Source: JASSUD01 sp031963405
GTDB lineage: Bacteria > Pseudomonadota > Gammaproteobacteria > Burkholderiales > Burkholderiaceae
NCBI GenBank assembly: GCA_031963405.1
Contig: JASSUJ010000001.1
Span: 682,001 to 746,000 of the forward strand
Length of the DNA stretch: 64,000 bases
Reading direction: 5' to 3'
A program made the position numbers and the translations under genes. Positions 15,400-24,760 of the stretch are shown in pieces; the stretch's first letter is position 1; the number at the start of each line of letters is the position of its first letter. A model generated the notes under the pieces. It did no database searches and had not been told where the DNA came from. It was given only the letters and a program-made list of their open reading frames with translations.

Positions 15400-17595
15400 T
15401 TACTCTAAGGTTGGGGTTGGCTTTGTATCTATTGCGCCTGAATTTTGCTTTCTTTTTTCGAGTTTTTCCTTAGCAGCTCGAAATGATTGAGCTAACTTTT
15501 TCATTTCTAGCGAACGCGAGGATGTTTTTCTCTGCTGGCTAAATTCGAACTGCGATTTATTTCGCGCCTCATCTGTAGAATCAGAACCGCTCCTGGCAGG
15601 AGCGAAATAAGAATTAAAAGTGCTAGCACGGGCGTGCTCTCTATTCCAACTGTCTGAAGGGAGGAGTGGATTCAATCCATTTTTTAGATTTTGCCGATCA
15701 GCAGTGCTAACCGTTCCTGCCTCGCTATTCCCCCGGTTAGGCGAAAGTTTTTTTCGCGGATAACTCACTTTGGGCTGCGAGCTATCCCGAGCTTCAGCCG
15801 CATCATCAGAACTGCCCTTTCCGTAACCACTGTCGTATTTGTGATGATGGCTACTCACTTCTGGATCAATGCTAAAAATATTTACATTTTGTGTTTCAGC
15901 CTCACTATCTAACGAATCATCTGCACCTGAATTGGCAGAAGGAAAAATATTCCTTGCGCGAGGGAACGGAGAATTTCTAAATGGCTCGTGAGATCCCTTC
16001 CCTGCAGTTGGAGAGAGATCTAATCTTGGCAATATGCTTTGGGAACGCTCATTACTCCCTTCTGAGTCAGAGCTTTCTATATCTGCGCTATAGCCGCGTG
16101 TGAATTGGGGGCGAGGAAAGCTCCGCATGGAATCAGAAAGTCTTTGCATGGAGCTGGAGGCATTAGGAATAAGAGCTGCAACTTTCTCGTCAAGCGATTC
16201 AACTGTTTCGGTCACTGATTCAACTACTTTTTCAAGTGATTTAGTCTTTTCTTCCAAGCTCTTTGTCTTTGTCGCCATTTGCTCAAGATTAGTAAATATT
16301 TTTTGCCCATTCTCACTTTTTGCTGCTAATTCCTCAGCCTTCTGCACAGTTCCACTTATGCCCAAACCCACCTCAGAATTTGAAGTTTGTTGCTGCGTTT
16401 GTTGTTGTGAGCTTGTCTGAGCTTGGTTCTCTGCATTACTACTTTCTTGGGAACCACTTGTTCCTGCATTGTCTCCTGCCGATTTCATACTCCGCCCTTC
16501 GCTAGAACGATCAACCTGCTTCCCTTCTGCAACCTGCCGCCTGAACATTTCCTCCGCTGCCGCGTGCTCTGCCGCTAATTTTTGCTCTTCTGACACACTG
16601 GTTAACGTCGCACTACTGTGGGTCGAGCTGCTCCCTGGGCTTTGGTCTGTTTTGTTTAAGGGAGGGGTTTGCTTGCTTGCATCGCCCTCTTTTGTTTTTA
16701 CGCCGAAAAAGGATGCAGCCGCTCGTTTTTTCAAGCCTGCCAAAGCAGAGGTAAATCTTTGATAGATATAAGGGCCGGTACCATGCTCTAGTACAGAAAG
16801 AGTCAGCTTTATTTCTTCGAGCAAACTCAACTCTTGCCGCGCTGAATTGACTCTCTTCGAATTAATGCTCTCGGGCTGCGAATACGCTGGCCCTTCCATG
16901 ATTGCTTTGCATTTTTGGAGCTCTTCTTCACCAAGAATAGCTGCCACGGTATCCATCGATCTCAAGTCCGAGCTGCTTGTCTGGGCTGGTAGTGGCTGTG
17001 CTAAATTTTGGTCAGTTTTTTTAGCATTAGCCCCTAGCTTTGCTAAGAAATCGAATAAATAGGGGAGACTTTTTGTGAATAATAATAGGCTGACTATGAG
17101 TATTAACACTTGCCAGGCTAGCGCCTGCTGGAGCTTTTGTAGCTTAGCCTCATTACCCGCAGTAGCCCGCCAAGCTCTATAAGCTCGTAAAGCTTCTATT
17201 GATTTTTTTTCGTAATTTTCACGATCAAAATTTGGATTAGAACGAAGTCGAACCAGCTCTTTTAGCATGCGCTGAACATTCGCCCCTTGCTCAATCTCTT
17301 TTTGCAATGCTTGGATATGCTCAATCTCTTTTAGCGCTTCGTCTACTTCGTTGTTCGAGCTTGCCGTCGATTGCCTATATGCTGCTTTGATAGAGTCAGC
17401 AGCAGATTCCGTCTTCGGCATTTGGCTTTCTTGTTCTATGACTATGCCATCGTCGGGGTTCGAATCTAGCGCAACAAAAATAGAGTCAGAATCAGAATCT
17501 CGCTTTGCCGCTGCAACTGAAGTTTGAGAGGAAGGATCACAATCTCGCTTTGCAGGTACAGTTGAATTTGAAGGTATGGAGAGCAGAGCTGGCAT
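15400..17595 (-). CDS. Large disordered protein with one membrane segment
   Basis: 731 residues. Residues 1-80 are polar, 82-155 are a charged helical region, and a single hydrophobic segment lies at ~159-181 (WQVLILIVSLLLFTKSLPYL). The rest is Ser/Gln/Asn-rich low complexity, with a short coiled coil at ~430-480 (TKSLEEKTKSLEKVVESVTE). No known domain recognised. A single internal TM followed by a long Ser-rich tail is seen in some inclusion-membrane or surface-anchored effectors; that is inference. The ATG at 17595 follows AAAGGTAGC. Its leader (17596-17840) is duplicated at 12190-12440. Confidence 0.55.
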   Translation of the reverse strand: MPALLSIPSNSTVPAKRDCDPSSQTSVAAAKRDSDSDSIFVALDSNPDDGIVIEQESQMPKTESAADSIKAAYRQSTASSNNEVDEALKEIEHIQALQKEIEQGANVQRMLKELVRLRSNPNFDRENYEKKSIEALRAYRAWRATAGNEAKLQKLQQALAWQVLILIVSLLLFTKSLPYLFDFLAKLGANAKKTDQNLAQPLPAQTSSSDLRSMDTVAAILGEEELQKCKAIMEGPAYSQPESINSKRVNSARQELSLLEEIKLTLSVLEHGTGPYIYQRFTSALAGLKKRAAASFFGVKTKEGDASKQTPPLNKTDQSPGSSSTHSSATLTSVSEEQKLAAEHAAAEEMFRRQVAEGKQVDRSSEGRSMKSAGDNAGTSGSQESSNAENQAQTSSQQQTQQQTSNSEVGLGISGTVQKAEELAAKSENGQKIFTNLEQMATKTKSLEEKTKSLEKVVESVTETVESLDEKVAALIPNASSSMQRLSDSMRSFPRPQFTRGYSADIESSDSEGSNERSQSILPRLDLSPTAGKGSHEPFRNSPFPRARNIFPSANSGADDSLDSEAETQNVNIFSIDPEVSSHHHKYDSGYGKGSSDDAAEARDSSQPKVSYPRKKLSPNRGNSEAGTVSTADRQNLKNGLNPLLPSDSWNREHARASTFNSYFAPARSGSDSTDEARNKSQFEFSQQRKTSSRSLEMKKLAQSFRAAKEKLEKRKQNSGAIDTKPTPTLE

Positions 17596-17840
17596 GATTA
17601 GCTACCTTTAGCTTTTTTTATAAGTGCTACTAAGCTATCAGCCTTATACCTGCTCTATATCGGGTGAATACCTGCATCTGAAATCTACATCAGATAAATC
17701 GGTATTTTTGCTGATACTTTTAGCCTGCTTAGCTAGCCTTGCTAAGGCTGTGTATTAATGAATTAGTTAGGCAAGGCAAGAGACAAAGTACAAAAAAACC
17801 GACTTGCTTTGAATGATGCAAAATCGGTTAATGGCTGATG
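17596..17840 (-). repeat. Duplicated leader/terminator segment, copy 2
   Basis: Partner of 12190-12440. It starts at the ATG of the gene at 15400-17595 and ends with the terminator hairpin at 17792-17829. The promoter of that gene probably lies inside it. Confidence 0.65.
17792..17829 (-). terminator. Rho-independent terminator (minus strand)
   Basis: Read on the minus strand, AACCGATTTTGC pairs with GCAAGTCGGTT around CATCATTCAAA and is followed directly by a run of seven T. It lies 145 nt after the stop of the small membrane protein gene at 17974-18411. Confidence 0.65.
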
Positions 17841-17973
17841 CAAGAAAGAAAAGTCAGCACACTTCAAATATTTACAATGCTATTAGCAATATGCATGCCA
17901 ACGTTCTGCGTTTCTTGCATGAGTTTTTTGCACTAATAATTTCGATTATTTACGGTAGCTTTAAAGTGTTTTT

Positions 17974-18411
17974 TCAAGCTAATAAGGGCCGTCTTTCATT
18001 AGTTGTGGCTCTTGCCTCTGCCCGGCTTTCCAACGCATTAAAAAGAATTAACAACCCCACCTCAATCATACCCATGCCTACAAACATGAAGGCATACACA
18101 GCACTCGACTCTCTATCTTCAGGCAAGGTTCCCACCATAATAAGGAACGTACAGCACATAGCGCAGGCCATCCCCAAAGCTGCGTTCGCAATTTTCGGGC
18201 TATACGGATGAGCATAATGGTCTCTTCTACCTAAATTGCTACCGCCCTGCACCAGCGTGTTCGTACTTGATATCTCGGAAGCCGCATCATTTTCATGATT
18301 GGGTTCGACTTCCCCTAAAACCCTTTCATTTGGATGAAAAATCGCAGAGCTGAAAACGGACAAAGAAGACGGCATATAACTCGCGCCGCTAGAGATTGAA
18401 GAGGTCGACAT
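17974..18411 (-). CDS. Small two-TM protein
   Basis: 145 residues. The first ~75 are polar; then come two hydrophobic segments (NAALGMACAMCCTFLIMVG at ~80-98 and VYAFMFVGMGMIEVGLLIL at ~107-126) and a short basic tail (RAEARATTNERRPLLA). The ATG at 18411 follows AAGGA. No family recognised. It has the same plan as the protein at 18944-19354 (disordered N-terminus, TM hairpin near the C-terminus), though I see no clear sequence similarity. Confidence 0.55.
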   Translation of the reverse strand: MSTSSISSGASYMPSSLSVFSSAIFHPNERVLGEVEPNHENDAASEISSTNTLVQGGSNLGRRDHYAHPYSPKIANAALGMACAMCCTFLIMVGTLPEDRESSAVYAFMFVGMGMIEVGLLILFNALESRAEARATTNERRPLLA

Positions 18412-18943
18412 AATCAGTCCTTATATATACAAGCGATGACACGGCATTTTTATGGGTGAATAGAAAAAATAAAAATGTCAGCGTAATGGAATAGATAAAA
18501 CCACAAATAAATAAACCAAACAAGTTAATTATTAACTATAAATTTATCATGTTTATGGCTGGAATAGCAGGAGCGGTGGTTATGCTGTGGCTTCCCACGC
18601 TACTGTTCTTATGCAGGAATGCCTTTGCTGCCAGTACAAAGAGTATGTTGATCCTGAATGATGCCGCTATGCGGCTTCGAAAGAAGTCTATTGACTTAGA
18701 GAGCCGCTGATTGAGTCAATACGAGAAGCGCTTTGGCGCACTGGAGGGAATATTGAGCTAAACGAACTCAACGAGCTGCTTGGAAAAAAACTATTTTTTT
18801 ATATTCAACGCCCCTGAGTATCGCAAGAGCAAAATCGAACGCGCTCAAAGCCGATTGAGCCACGTCTTTTTCTACTGCAAATTTTTTCTCTGCCTCCCCT
18901 CGTCCGCCGAAGGAATCCAGAGGCTGTCAATTCACTACAAAAT
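18412..18943. other. Intergenic region with a decayed palindromic element
   Basis: No credible full gene. 18590-18690 holds a degenerate copy of the palindromic element. The plus-strand stretch 18710-18810 has a short coding-like frame (starts LIESIREALWRTGGNIEL) that ends after ~36 codons; I could not place it. Confidence 0.4.
18590..18690. repeat. Palindromic element, decayed copy E
   Basis: The core GGAATGCCTTTGCTGCCAGT (18616-18635) followed by AC matches copy D exactly. The other half (ATGATGCCGCTATGCGG) is altered and the outer arms are poorly paired. Confidence 0.55.
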
Positions 18944-19354
18944 TTAGACTGTTCTATTTCCTCTATCTGCTTCAAACGCCGAACTTACACCTGCAGCACA
19001 AAGAGAGACGGCAAAGAGAAAAAAAGAAAGTTTCTTTAAATTATGTGCAGCCTCAGAAGACCCATCTTGCTCTTTTCCTTGAGAAACGCTTAACAGATAC
19101 AGCCCAATTGATATACCAAGACCAAGCAAAGACACGCCCATTACAATCGAAGACGCTTTAGGTTTACAACTGTGTTCTTGCCTTATGGAGAGGGGGGCTG
19201 CCAACGGAGGTGAAGTTTCTTGTCCAGTAGCTGAAGGAGCGGCTGATGCAACTTGATGTAAGGGCAATATCTGTGTTTGGCTCTCCGATGCGCGTGCACC
19301 CTGCAGTGTGTTTTGCAGCCCGCCATGTAGTCTGCCAGTTATACAGCTAAGCAT
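18944..19354 (-). CDS. Small two-TM protein
   Basis: 136 residues. A polar N-terminus of ~65 residues is followed by two hydrophobic segments (IVMGVSLLGLGISIGLYLL at ~70-88 and LSFFLFAVSLCAAGVSSAF at ~109-127). AGGAAG precedes the ATG. No known family. It may be a partner or analogue of the similarly built protein at 17974-18411. Confidence 0.5.
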   Translation of the reverse strand: MLSCITGRLHGGLQNTLQGARASESQTQILPLHQVASAAPSATGQETSPPLAAPLSIRQEHSCKPKASSIVMGVSLLGLGISIGLYLLSVSQGKEQDGSSEAAHNLKKLSFFLFAVSLCAAGVSSAFEADRGNRTV

Positions 19355-19581
19355 TTTTCTTCCTGTAAGTAGATGTATTTGATCAGCAAGGGCAAATCAA
19401 CCGCCTTCAAAACGTTGAGTGCAGTTTCCCTACATACAGAGCATAAAACGCCCACCAGCAGTGACGGTGTAAGAAAAGGCCTAAAAGGATAGATTGAACA
19501 ATTAGAAAAATGCGCGATGGATTACAGCTACGAAATGCATCTAAGGAGCTGTTTACTATCTTTTAATCAAAAAAATTATTG

Positions 19582-19686
19582 ATTAGACCTTTTTCGAAAC
19601 CCCGTAGCGGTGTCATTCCTCCTCGCCGTACTAGCGTACTGTCTTCGTCGGCATTCCTTGCTACGGGGTTTCGAAAAAGGTCTAAT
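19582..19686. repeat. Palindromic element, copy A (overlaps the spoT stop)
   Basis: 27-bp perfect inverted arms: 19582-19608 (contains CGAAACCCCGTAGC) and 19660-19686. They flank a core whose minus-strand reading is CAAGGAATGCC, then GTACGCTAGTAC, then GGCGAGGAGGAATGACACC. The right arm supplies the TAG stop of spoT (19682-19684). It could also act as a terminator. Confidence 0.8.
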
Positions 19687-22075
19687 ATTCCGTTTTTTCG
19701 CGCTCAATACGCACACCGCCATCGGCGCGGCGCGAGGGTTCGCCGCTTGGTTTTTCGCGGGCGATGCGTATGACGTCTGAATTGGTGCGGGTGCGGCGTA
19801 ATACGTTGGCTAAGTGCACGCGATCACTGACTTGGATGATAAAGCGCAGCATGCTGGCCTCGTGTGCAAAGTCTTGGTCCATCGCGATATGCACGATGTT
19901 GGCATCGGCAAAAGTAATATCTGCTGCCACGCGGGCAAATACGCCTTTGGTTTTACGTACTAATATTTTTACTGCCACATCGAATAGACAACCTGATTGC
20001 GATTCCCACGCTACATCGATCCAGCGTTCTGGGTCGCGTCGGTGAATGCGCTGCGCGATGCGACAATCTGTGATGTGAATTGCCATGCCCAAGCCAATCC
20101 CGATATAACCCATGATATCGTCACCTGGAATCGGTCGGCAGCAGGAGGAGAGTTGCACTGACATGCCTTCAGTGCCCGTAATCACAACGGGAGCAATAGG
20201 ATTGATGGCAGCGCTTAGTTTCGCATGGCTCGCGTGCGGCGCATCGTCAGTACTGGTGTCGCGCCCACTCATTAAGACGGCGATACGTTTGGCCATCACT
20301 GCAGCAACTTGCCGCCCTAAACCAATATCTGCAAAAACTTCTTCAGCATCTCGGTTGCCCGTCCATTGCACAAGCTTATCCCACACTTCTGTTGTCGCGT
20401 CTGCCAAGGCAAAGCCATAGGCTTTCAGCGCACGTTCAATGAGCTGCTCTCCTAGCTGCACTGACTCGGTAAAGTGCATGGTTTTTAAATAGTGCCGAAT
20501 CGCTGCCCGCGCTTTGCCCGTGCGCACAAAACTTAGCCAAGTTGGATTGGGTTTGGAGTAAGGGGCAGTAATCACCTCAACAATATCACCGCTCTCCAAT
20601 TTGGTACGCAATGGCAGTAGTTCATTATTGATTCTCACTGCCACACATTCATTACCAAGATCACTATGTACCGCGTAAGCAAAATCGAGGGCGGTAGCAC
20701 CGAGTGGCAAAGCCATAATTCTTGACTGCGGCGTAAAGACATACGCCACGTCTGGAAAAATATCTGTCTTTACATGCTCAAGAAATTCAGTGGCATTGCC
20801 TGATTTCGCTTGCATATCAAGCAATGATTTCAACCACTGATGGGCACGCTTTTGTACATCGTTTAAATCGGTGGTGTTATCTTTATAGAGCCAATGCGCA
20901 GCAACCCCCGCTTCAGCAAGCTCGTGCATTTTTCGCGTACGAATTTGGAATTCAATAGGCGTGCCAAATGGCCCAACTAAGGTCGTATGCAGAGATTGGT
21001 AGCCATTTACTTTAGGAATGGCGATGTAATCTTTAAATTTGCCAGGCACCGGTTTATACAGCGCATGCAATACCCCTAGCGTCAAATAACAATCAGACGG
21101 CAGTTCAACCACAATGCGAAAACCATAGAGGTCGAGTACCTGCGAAAAAGATAATTGTTTATCGCGCATCTTTTTATAGATGCTATAGATGGTTTTTTCT
21201 CGGCCACTGACAGTACAAGGCACTTTTGATTCAGCCAGCGCGCCTTGCACAGCTTGCAAAATCTTGCCCACCACTTCGCGACGGTTGCCGCGGGCCGCTT
21301 TTACTGCTTTTTCAAGGGTTGCATAGCGCCTTGGGTAGAGGTTCTGAAAGCTTGTGTCTTGCAGTTCTCGATAAGTATTGTTAAGCCCAAGCCGATAGGC
21401 GATGGGCGCATAAATATCAATCGTCTCGCGTGCGACGCGGCGGCGCTTTTCGGCAGGCACAGCATCTAGCGTGCGCATATTGTGCAGTCGATCGGCAAGC
21501 TTGATGAAGATCACGCGTACATCACGCGCCATCGCCAACAACATTTTGCGGAAATTTTCTGCCTGCGCTTCTTCACGACTGCGAAATTCCATCTTGTCGA
21601 GTTTTGACAGGCCATCGACAAGCTCAGCCACCGTCGGCCCAAAGCGCTCTGCCAGTTCAGCTTTTGTCACGCCCTGGTCTTCAATCACATCGTGTAGTAG
21701 CGCCGCCATAATTGCTTGCGCATCAAGCTTCCACTGCGTGCAAATTTCAGCCACAGCAACAGGATGCGTGATATAGGGTTCGCCGCTTTGGCGGTACTGA
21801 CCAAGATGCGCCTGATCACCAAAATAAAAGGCAGCTTTGATCTCTTTAACTTCTGATTTTTTTAGATAGGTAGAGACCTCCGCGATTAGTTTGGCAATCG
21901 AGACAACTTCATGCTTCGGTGGCTGTGCAGGGGTGGCGGTTGGCCTAAACAAATGCCCAAAAGACTGCTCGAAGACAGCATCAAAATATTTGCGCGCAAC
22001 CGATTTTTTTTTAGTTTTTTGGGATGGCTTAGGGGATGGCTCAGGATGAGAGGCGGACGAGGAATCAATATTCAT
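19682..22075 (-). CDS. spoT: Bifunctional (p)ppGpp synthetase/hydrolase
   Basis: 797 residues. The N-terminal HD hydrolase domain is intact (ALLHDVIEDQGVTK with the HDxxED signature), which separates it from hydrolase-dead RelA. The synthetase domain follows (REKTIYSIYKKMRDK, YGFRIVVE, VNGYQSLHTTLVGP), then TGS (FTPQSRIMALPLGATALDFAY), a conserved helical region with CCRPIPGDDIMGYI, and a C-terminal ACT domain. It controls the stringent response. GGAGG lies 6 nt before the ATG. Downstream of rpoZ in the usual order, but separated by about 320 bp with a hairpin, so it may have its own promoter. The first ~35 residues are an extra basic extension. The stop codon is donated by palindromic element A. 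Confidence 0.93.
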   Translation of the reverse strand: MNIDSSSASHPEPSPKPSQKTKKKSVARKYFDAVFEQSFGHLFRPTATPAQPPKHEVVSIAKLIAEVSTYLKKSEVKEIKAAFYFGDQAHLGQYRQSGEPYITHPVAVAEICTQWKLDAQAIMAALLHDVIEDQGVTKAELAERFGPTVAELVDGLSKLDKMEFRSREEAQAENFRKMLLAMARDVRVIFIKLADRLHNMRTLDAVPAEKRRRVARETIDIYAPIAYRLGLNNTYRELQDTSFQNLYPRRYATLEKAVKAARGNRREVVGKILQAVQGALAESKVPCTVSGREKTIYSIYKKMRDKQLSFSQVLDLYGFRIVVELPSDCYLTLGVLHALYKPVPGKFKDYIAIPKVNGYQSLHTTLVGPFGTPIEFQIRTRKMHELAEAGVAAHWLYKDNTTDLNDVQKRAHQWLKSLLDMQAKSGNATEFLEHVKTDIFPDVAYVFTPQSRIMALPLGATALDFAYAVHSDLGNECVAVRINNELLPLRTKLESGDIVEVITAPYSKPNPTWLSFVRTGKARAAIRHYLKTMHFTESVQLGEQLIERALKAYGFALADATTEVWDKLVQWTGNRDAEEVFADIGLGRQVAAVMAKRIAVLMSGRDTSTDDAPHASHAKLSAAINPIAPVVITGTEGMSVQLSSCCRPIPGDDIMGYIGIGLGMAIHITDCRIAQRIHRRDPERWIDVAWESQSGCLFDVAVKILVRKTKGVFARVAADITFADANIVHIAMDQDFAHEASMLRFIIQVSDRVHLANVLRRTRTNSDVIRIAREKPSGEPSRRADGGVRIEREKTEY

Positions 22076-22249
22076 GTTCGCCTCCGATAAGTGCGTGAGT
22101 AAGTTACGTTCTGGGGCAGCTTTTAACAGCTGTAAAAAATAGCACTACGAGAGCACTACAGAAATACTACAACGACTGAAAAAGCGAAAAAACCTTGATG
22201 TGTGCTGATTTGCATGCACGAGAAGGTATTTGCGCTATGTATCTCTACC

Positions 22250-22284
22250 TAAGAGCCTGTTCAAAAACTTTGAACAGGCTCTTA
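22250..22284. terminator. Hairpin between rpoZ and spoT
   Basis: TAAGAGCCTGTTCAAA (22250-22265), a 3-nt loop, and its perfect inverse (22269-22284). It lies about 110 nt downstream of the rpoZ stop. No T-run follows on the minus strand. The AGCCTGTT motif recurs in the palindrome at 58735-58883. Confidence 0.55.
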
Positions 22285-22394
22285 GGCAGTATTACCTGAC
22301 TAAACAACTAGGGAAGATCTACATAACCTTCTCTATAGAAATTCTTTAGCCAATTTCCAATCAAATTTTTAGCATCTGCATGATGCCGACTCAT

Positions 22395-22616
22395 TTAATT
22401 TGTAATTTTTTCTAGCATTTCAACACCAACGGTGCCATCTGCAATAGCGCGCAATGCACACACAGGAGGCTTGTTGCCATTTTTTGTGTCGGCATCAGCG
22501 GCAAACTGCCCTTTCATCAGAAAGTTACGGCAATACAGCGCAGCGATCAAAGCCACTTTAAAGTGATTGTGATCAGGAATTTTCTCTAAACAATCTTCAA
22601 TAGTAATGCGAGCCAT
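22395..22616 (-). CDS. rpoZ: RNA polymerase omega subunit (divergent)
   Basis: 73 residues. The start MARITIEDCLEKIP and the end ALRAIADGTVGVEMLEKI match omega, which binds beta' and helps assemble RNA polymerase. The middle differs from the family: the usual RFxLxLxAAxRAR segment is replaced by HFKVALIAALYCRNFLMKG, which lacks the typical arginines. It lies upstream of spoT as in other proteobacteria. Identity is supported by both ends and position. Whether the altered segment still contacts beta' is uncertain. Confidence 0.85.
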   Translation of the reverse strand: MARITIEDCLEKIPDHNHFKVALIAALYCRNFLMKGQFAADADTKNGNKPPVCALRAIADGTVGVEMLEKITN

Positions 22617-22883
22617 AACGGGAATCCCTTCAAAATATGTTGCTTATTCTAACCCAGAATCTGCTCTTTCATTTCCTGACAAAAAACAGGCGCAGGAAGA
22701 TTTGAGTTAAAGAGTACATTTCATCAATACAAAACTACTTTACTAAACCGAGCATTCTGTACACGTTCTAAGCTGGCATAGACTATCCGCTAATTTGAAC
22801 AGATGCTCAGCCTTCGTTAACAAAGCTCATTTACCCAATACTTACCAAACTTTACTACAGTAAAGCGAGGCCGGCTCTCAGTG

Positions 22884-23582
22884 CTATTGCGCAAGCGGTG
22901 CCGCATGGATTTCAAGTATAGCGAAGAGCTCAGCATGACGTGCATGTTGTGCGGCGAAACGTAAACGGGCTGCCGCAACAATCGTTTGCAAGTCATTTAG
23001 CGCTTCAGCAAATACTTCATTGATCACCACATAATCACATTCGCCCGCATGCGCCATTTCACCACCCGCAGCAAGGATGCGGCGGGTAATCACATTGTGC
23101 TCATCTTGGCCACGCTGCTTAAGCCTGGTTTCAAGCGCCTCTAACGAAGGTGGCAAGATAAAGATACTGATGGCATTGTGAAATTTCTTGCGCATCTGCT
23201 GCGCGCCTTGCCAGTCAATTTCCAGCAAAACATCACGCCCTTGTTTCATTTGCTCTTCAATCCAAGGGCGCGAGGTTGCATAGTAATTGCCATGCACTTC
23301 AGCATCTTCTAAAAATTCGCCACGCGCACGACGCGCCATAAAATCTTCAACGGTTACAAAATGATAGGAGCGTCCCTCCACTTCATTGGCACGGCGCGCA
23401 CGCGTCGTATAAGAAACGGATAAGCAAATCGTCTCATCTTGCGCTAACAACGCGTTGACCAAAGTTGATTTGCCAGCGCCAGAAGGCGCCACCACCATAA
23501 ATAAATTGCCCGGATAGTCACGCCCGCCAAGTGCGGTGCGTGCTGTGGCAGAGAAAGAAGAATTCATATTCAAGTCATTCAA
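22884..23582 (-). CDS. gmk: Guanylate kinase
   Basis: 232 residues. ATP-dependent phosphorylation of GMP to GDP. P-loop FMVVAPSGAGKSTL at ~28-41, GMP-binding SYTTRARRANEVEGRSYHFV, and DVLLEIDWQGAQQMR, as in all guanylate kinases. The first 20 residues are extra. The start is within ATGACTTGAATATGAATTC, and an ATG five codons in is possible. It overlaps the end of yicC by 8 nt, so the pair is translationally coupled. Confidence 0.95.
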   Translation of the reverse strand: MNDLNMNSSFSATARTALGGRDYPGNLFMVVAPSGAGKSTLVNALLAQDETICLSVSYTTRARRANEVEGRSYHFVTVEDFMARRARGEFLEDAEVHGNYYATSRPWIEEQMKQGRDVLLEIDWQGAQQMRKKFHNAISIFILPPSLEALETRLKQRGQDEHNVITRRILAAGGEMAHAGECDYVVINEVFAEALNDLQTIVAAARLRFAAQHARHAELFAILEIHAAPLAQ

Positions 23583-24576
23583 GATTTTGTACCTGCTCGC
23601 GCATTTGCTCGATTAATAATTTTAACTGCATAGACGCATCAGCCAGCTCAAGTGCGCTAGCTTTTGCTCCCAGCGTATTAGCTTCACGATTCAATTCCTG
23701 CATCATAAAATCAAGCCGTTTACCCAATCTTCCGCCTTTTTTCAGTAACTCTTGGGTCTCACTCAAATGCGCAGACAAACGCGAAAGTTCTTCCGCCACA
23801 TCAATACGGATGCCATACAGCGTCACTTCTTGGCGAATACGTTCCGCGGCCTCTACACTTGAAATAAGCGGCGCGCTACTCTCTGATGCAGTCGATATCG
23901 CTATTCCCAACGCTTCTCGCATGCGTTCCAGTACTCTCTCTTGATGCCTCACGAGTAGCCGTGGAATAAACGGCATAAGCTCTGTCACTATGCGCTGCAT
24001 TTCAGCTATCGTATTGAGCAAGATTACCGCGAGGCGATTTCCTTCGCGCAGTCGTGCACCGAGTAAATCATCAAGTGCCTGTTGGCTACAGGAAAGCACT
24101 GCCGAGCGCAAAATATTTATCTCATCAGACAGGCGGTTTTCAGCCAGCACGCCCGGCCAACGTAAAATCTCATTCACTCGTAGCGGTGACGCGCTAGGCA
24201 ATTTATTAAGCACTTGTTGCTGCAAGACAGCAAGTTGCTCAAGCGCAGCGTTATTTAGCATAGACGCTGCATGTATCGGTTCACTGCGCTGCAAGTTAAT
24301 GCGAACATCAACCTTACCTCGCGCTAGCTTTGCCGTCAGCATTTCCCGTAAAGCTGGCTCACAAGCAGCAAGCTCTTCAGGCAAACGAAAATGAAACTCA
24401 AGAAAGCGTGAGTTAACCGTGCGCAATTCAACTGAGATATTGATTGCTCTATTTAAGCCCTTATGCGCTGCTTCATTCGTTATCTGATCAGCCGCTGCGC
24501 TGGTCGGTGTGAGTTCACAGCTTGCGTTGGCATAGCCAGTCATGCTGTAAACCGATAGTTTTTGGGGTTCTGTCAC
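23575..24576 (-). CDS. yicC: YicC/YloC family endoribonuclease
   Basis: The N-terminal motif VYSMTGYANA, the middle LREGNRLAVILLNTIAEM, and the C-terminal GRLGKRLDFMMQELNREANTLGAKA are hallmarks of the YicC family, recently linked to RNA cleavage. I placed the start at the GTG at 24576 (GGAG 8 nt upstream), giving 333 residues; the ATG at 24612 would add 12. It is first in the operon with gmk. It diverges from rph (24761), so the ~185-bp gap holds both promoters. Confidence 0.88.
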   Translation of the reverse strand: MTEPQKLSVYSMTGYANASCELTPTSAAADQITNEAAHKGLNRAINISVELRTVNSRFLEFHFRLPEELAACEPALREMLTAKLARGKVDVRINLQRSEPIHAASMLNNAALEQLAVLQQQVLNKLPSASPLRVNEILRWPGVLAENRLSDEINILRSAVLSCSQQALDDLLGARLREGNRLAVILLNTIAEMQRIVTELMPFIPRLLVRHQERVLERMREALGIAISTASESSAPLISSVEAAERIRQEVTLYGIRIDVAEELSRLSAHLSETQELLKKGGRLGKRLDFMMQELNREANTLGAKASALELADASMQLKLLIEQMREQVQNLE

Positions 24577-24760
24577 CGAGCTCTCCACATTTCTTAGAAC
24601 CTGTCTACACATATTTTCTTTACTGCGAAAACAATCTCTTAGAATTATCTCATTTTGCTAGGCCTTCCCCCGCTGACATGATTTTCCACTAGTATCACAC
24701 CCTATTTATTCACGCCCCGCTCATAATTGAGTTTTGCTTCTTTTTTGGTTTTATTTTTCG

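Noticed and set aside
19682..22075. Naming the stringent-response gene relA
   Set aside because: The HD hydrolase motif HDxxED is intact and the gene follows rpoZ, so it is the bifunctional SpoT type.
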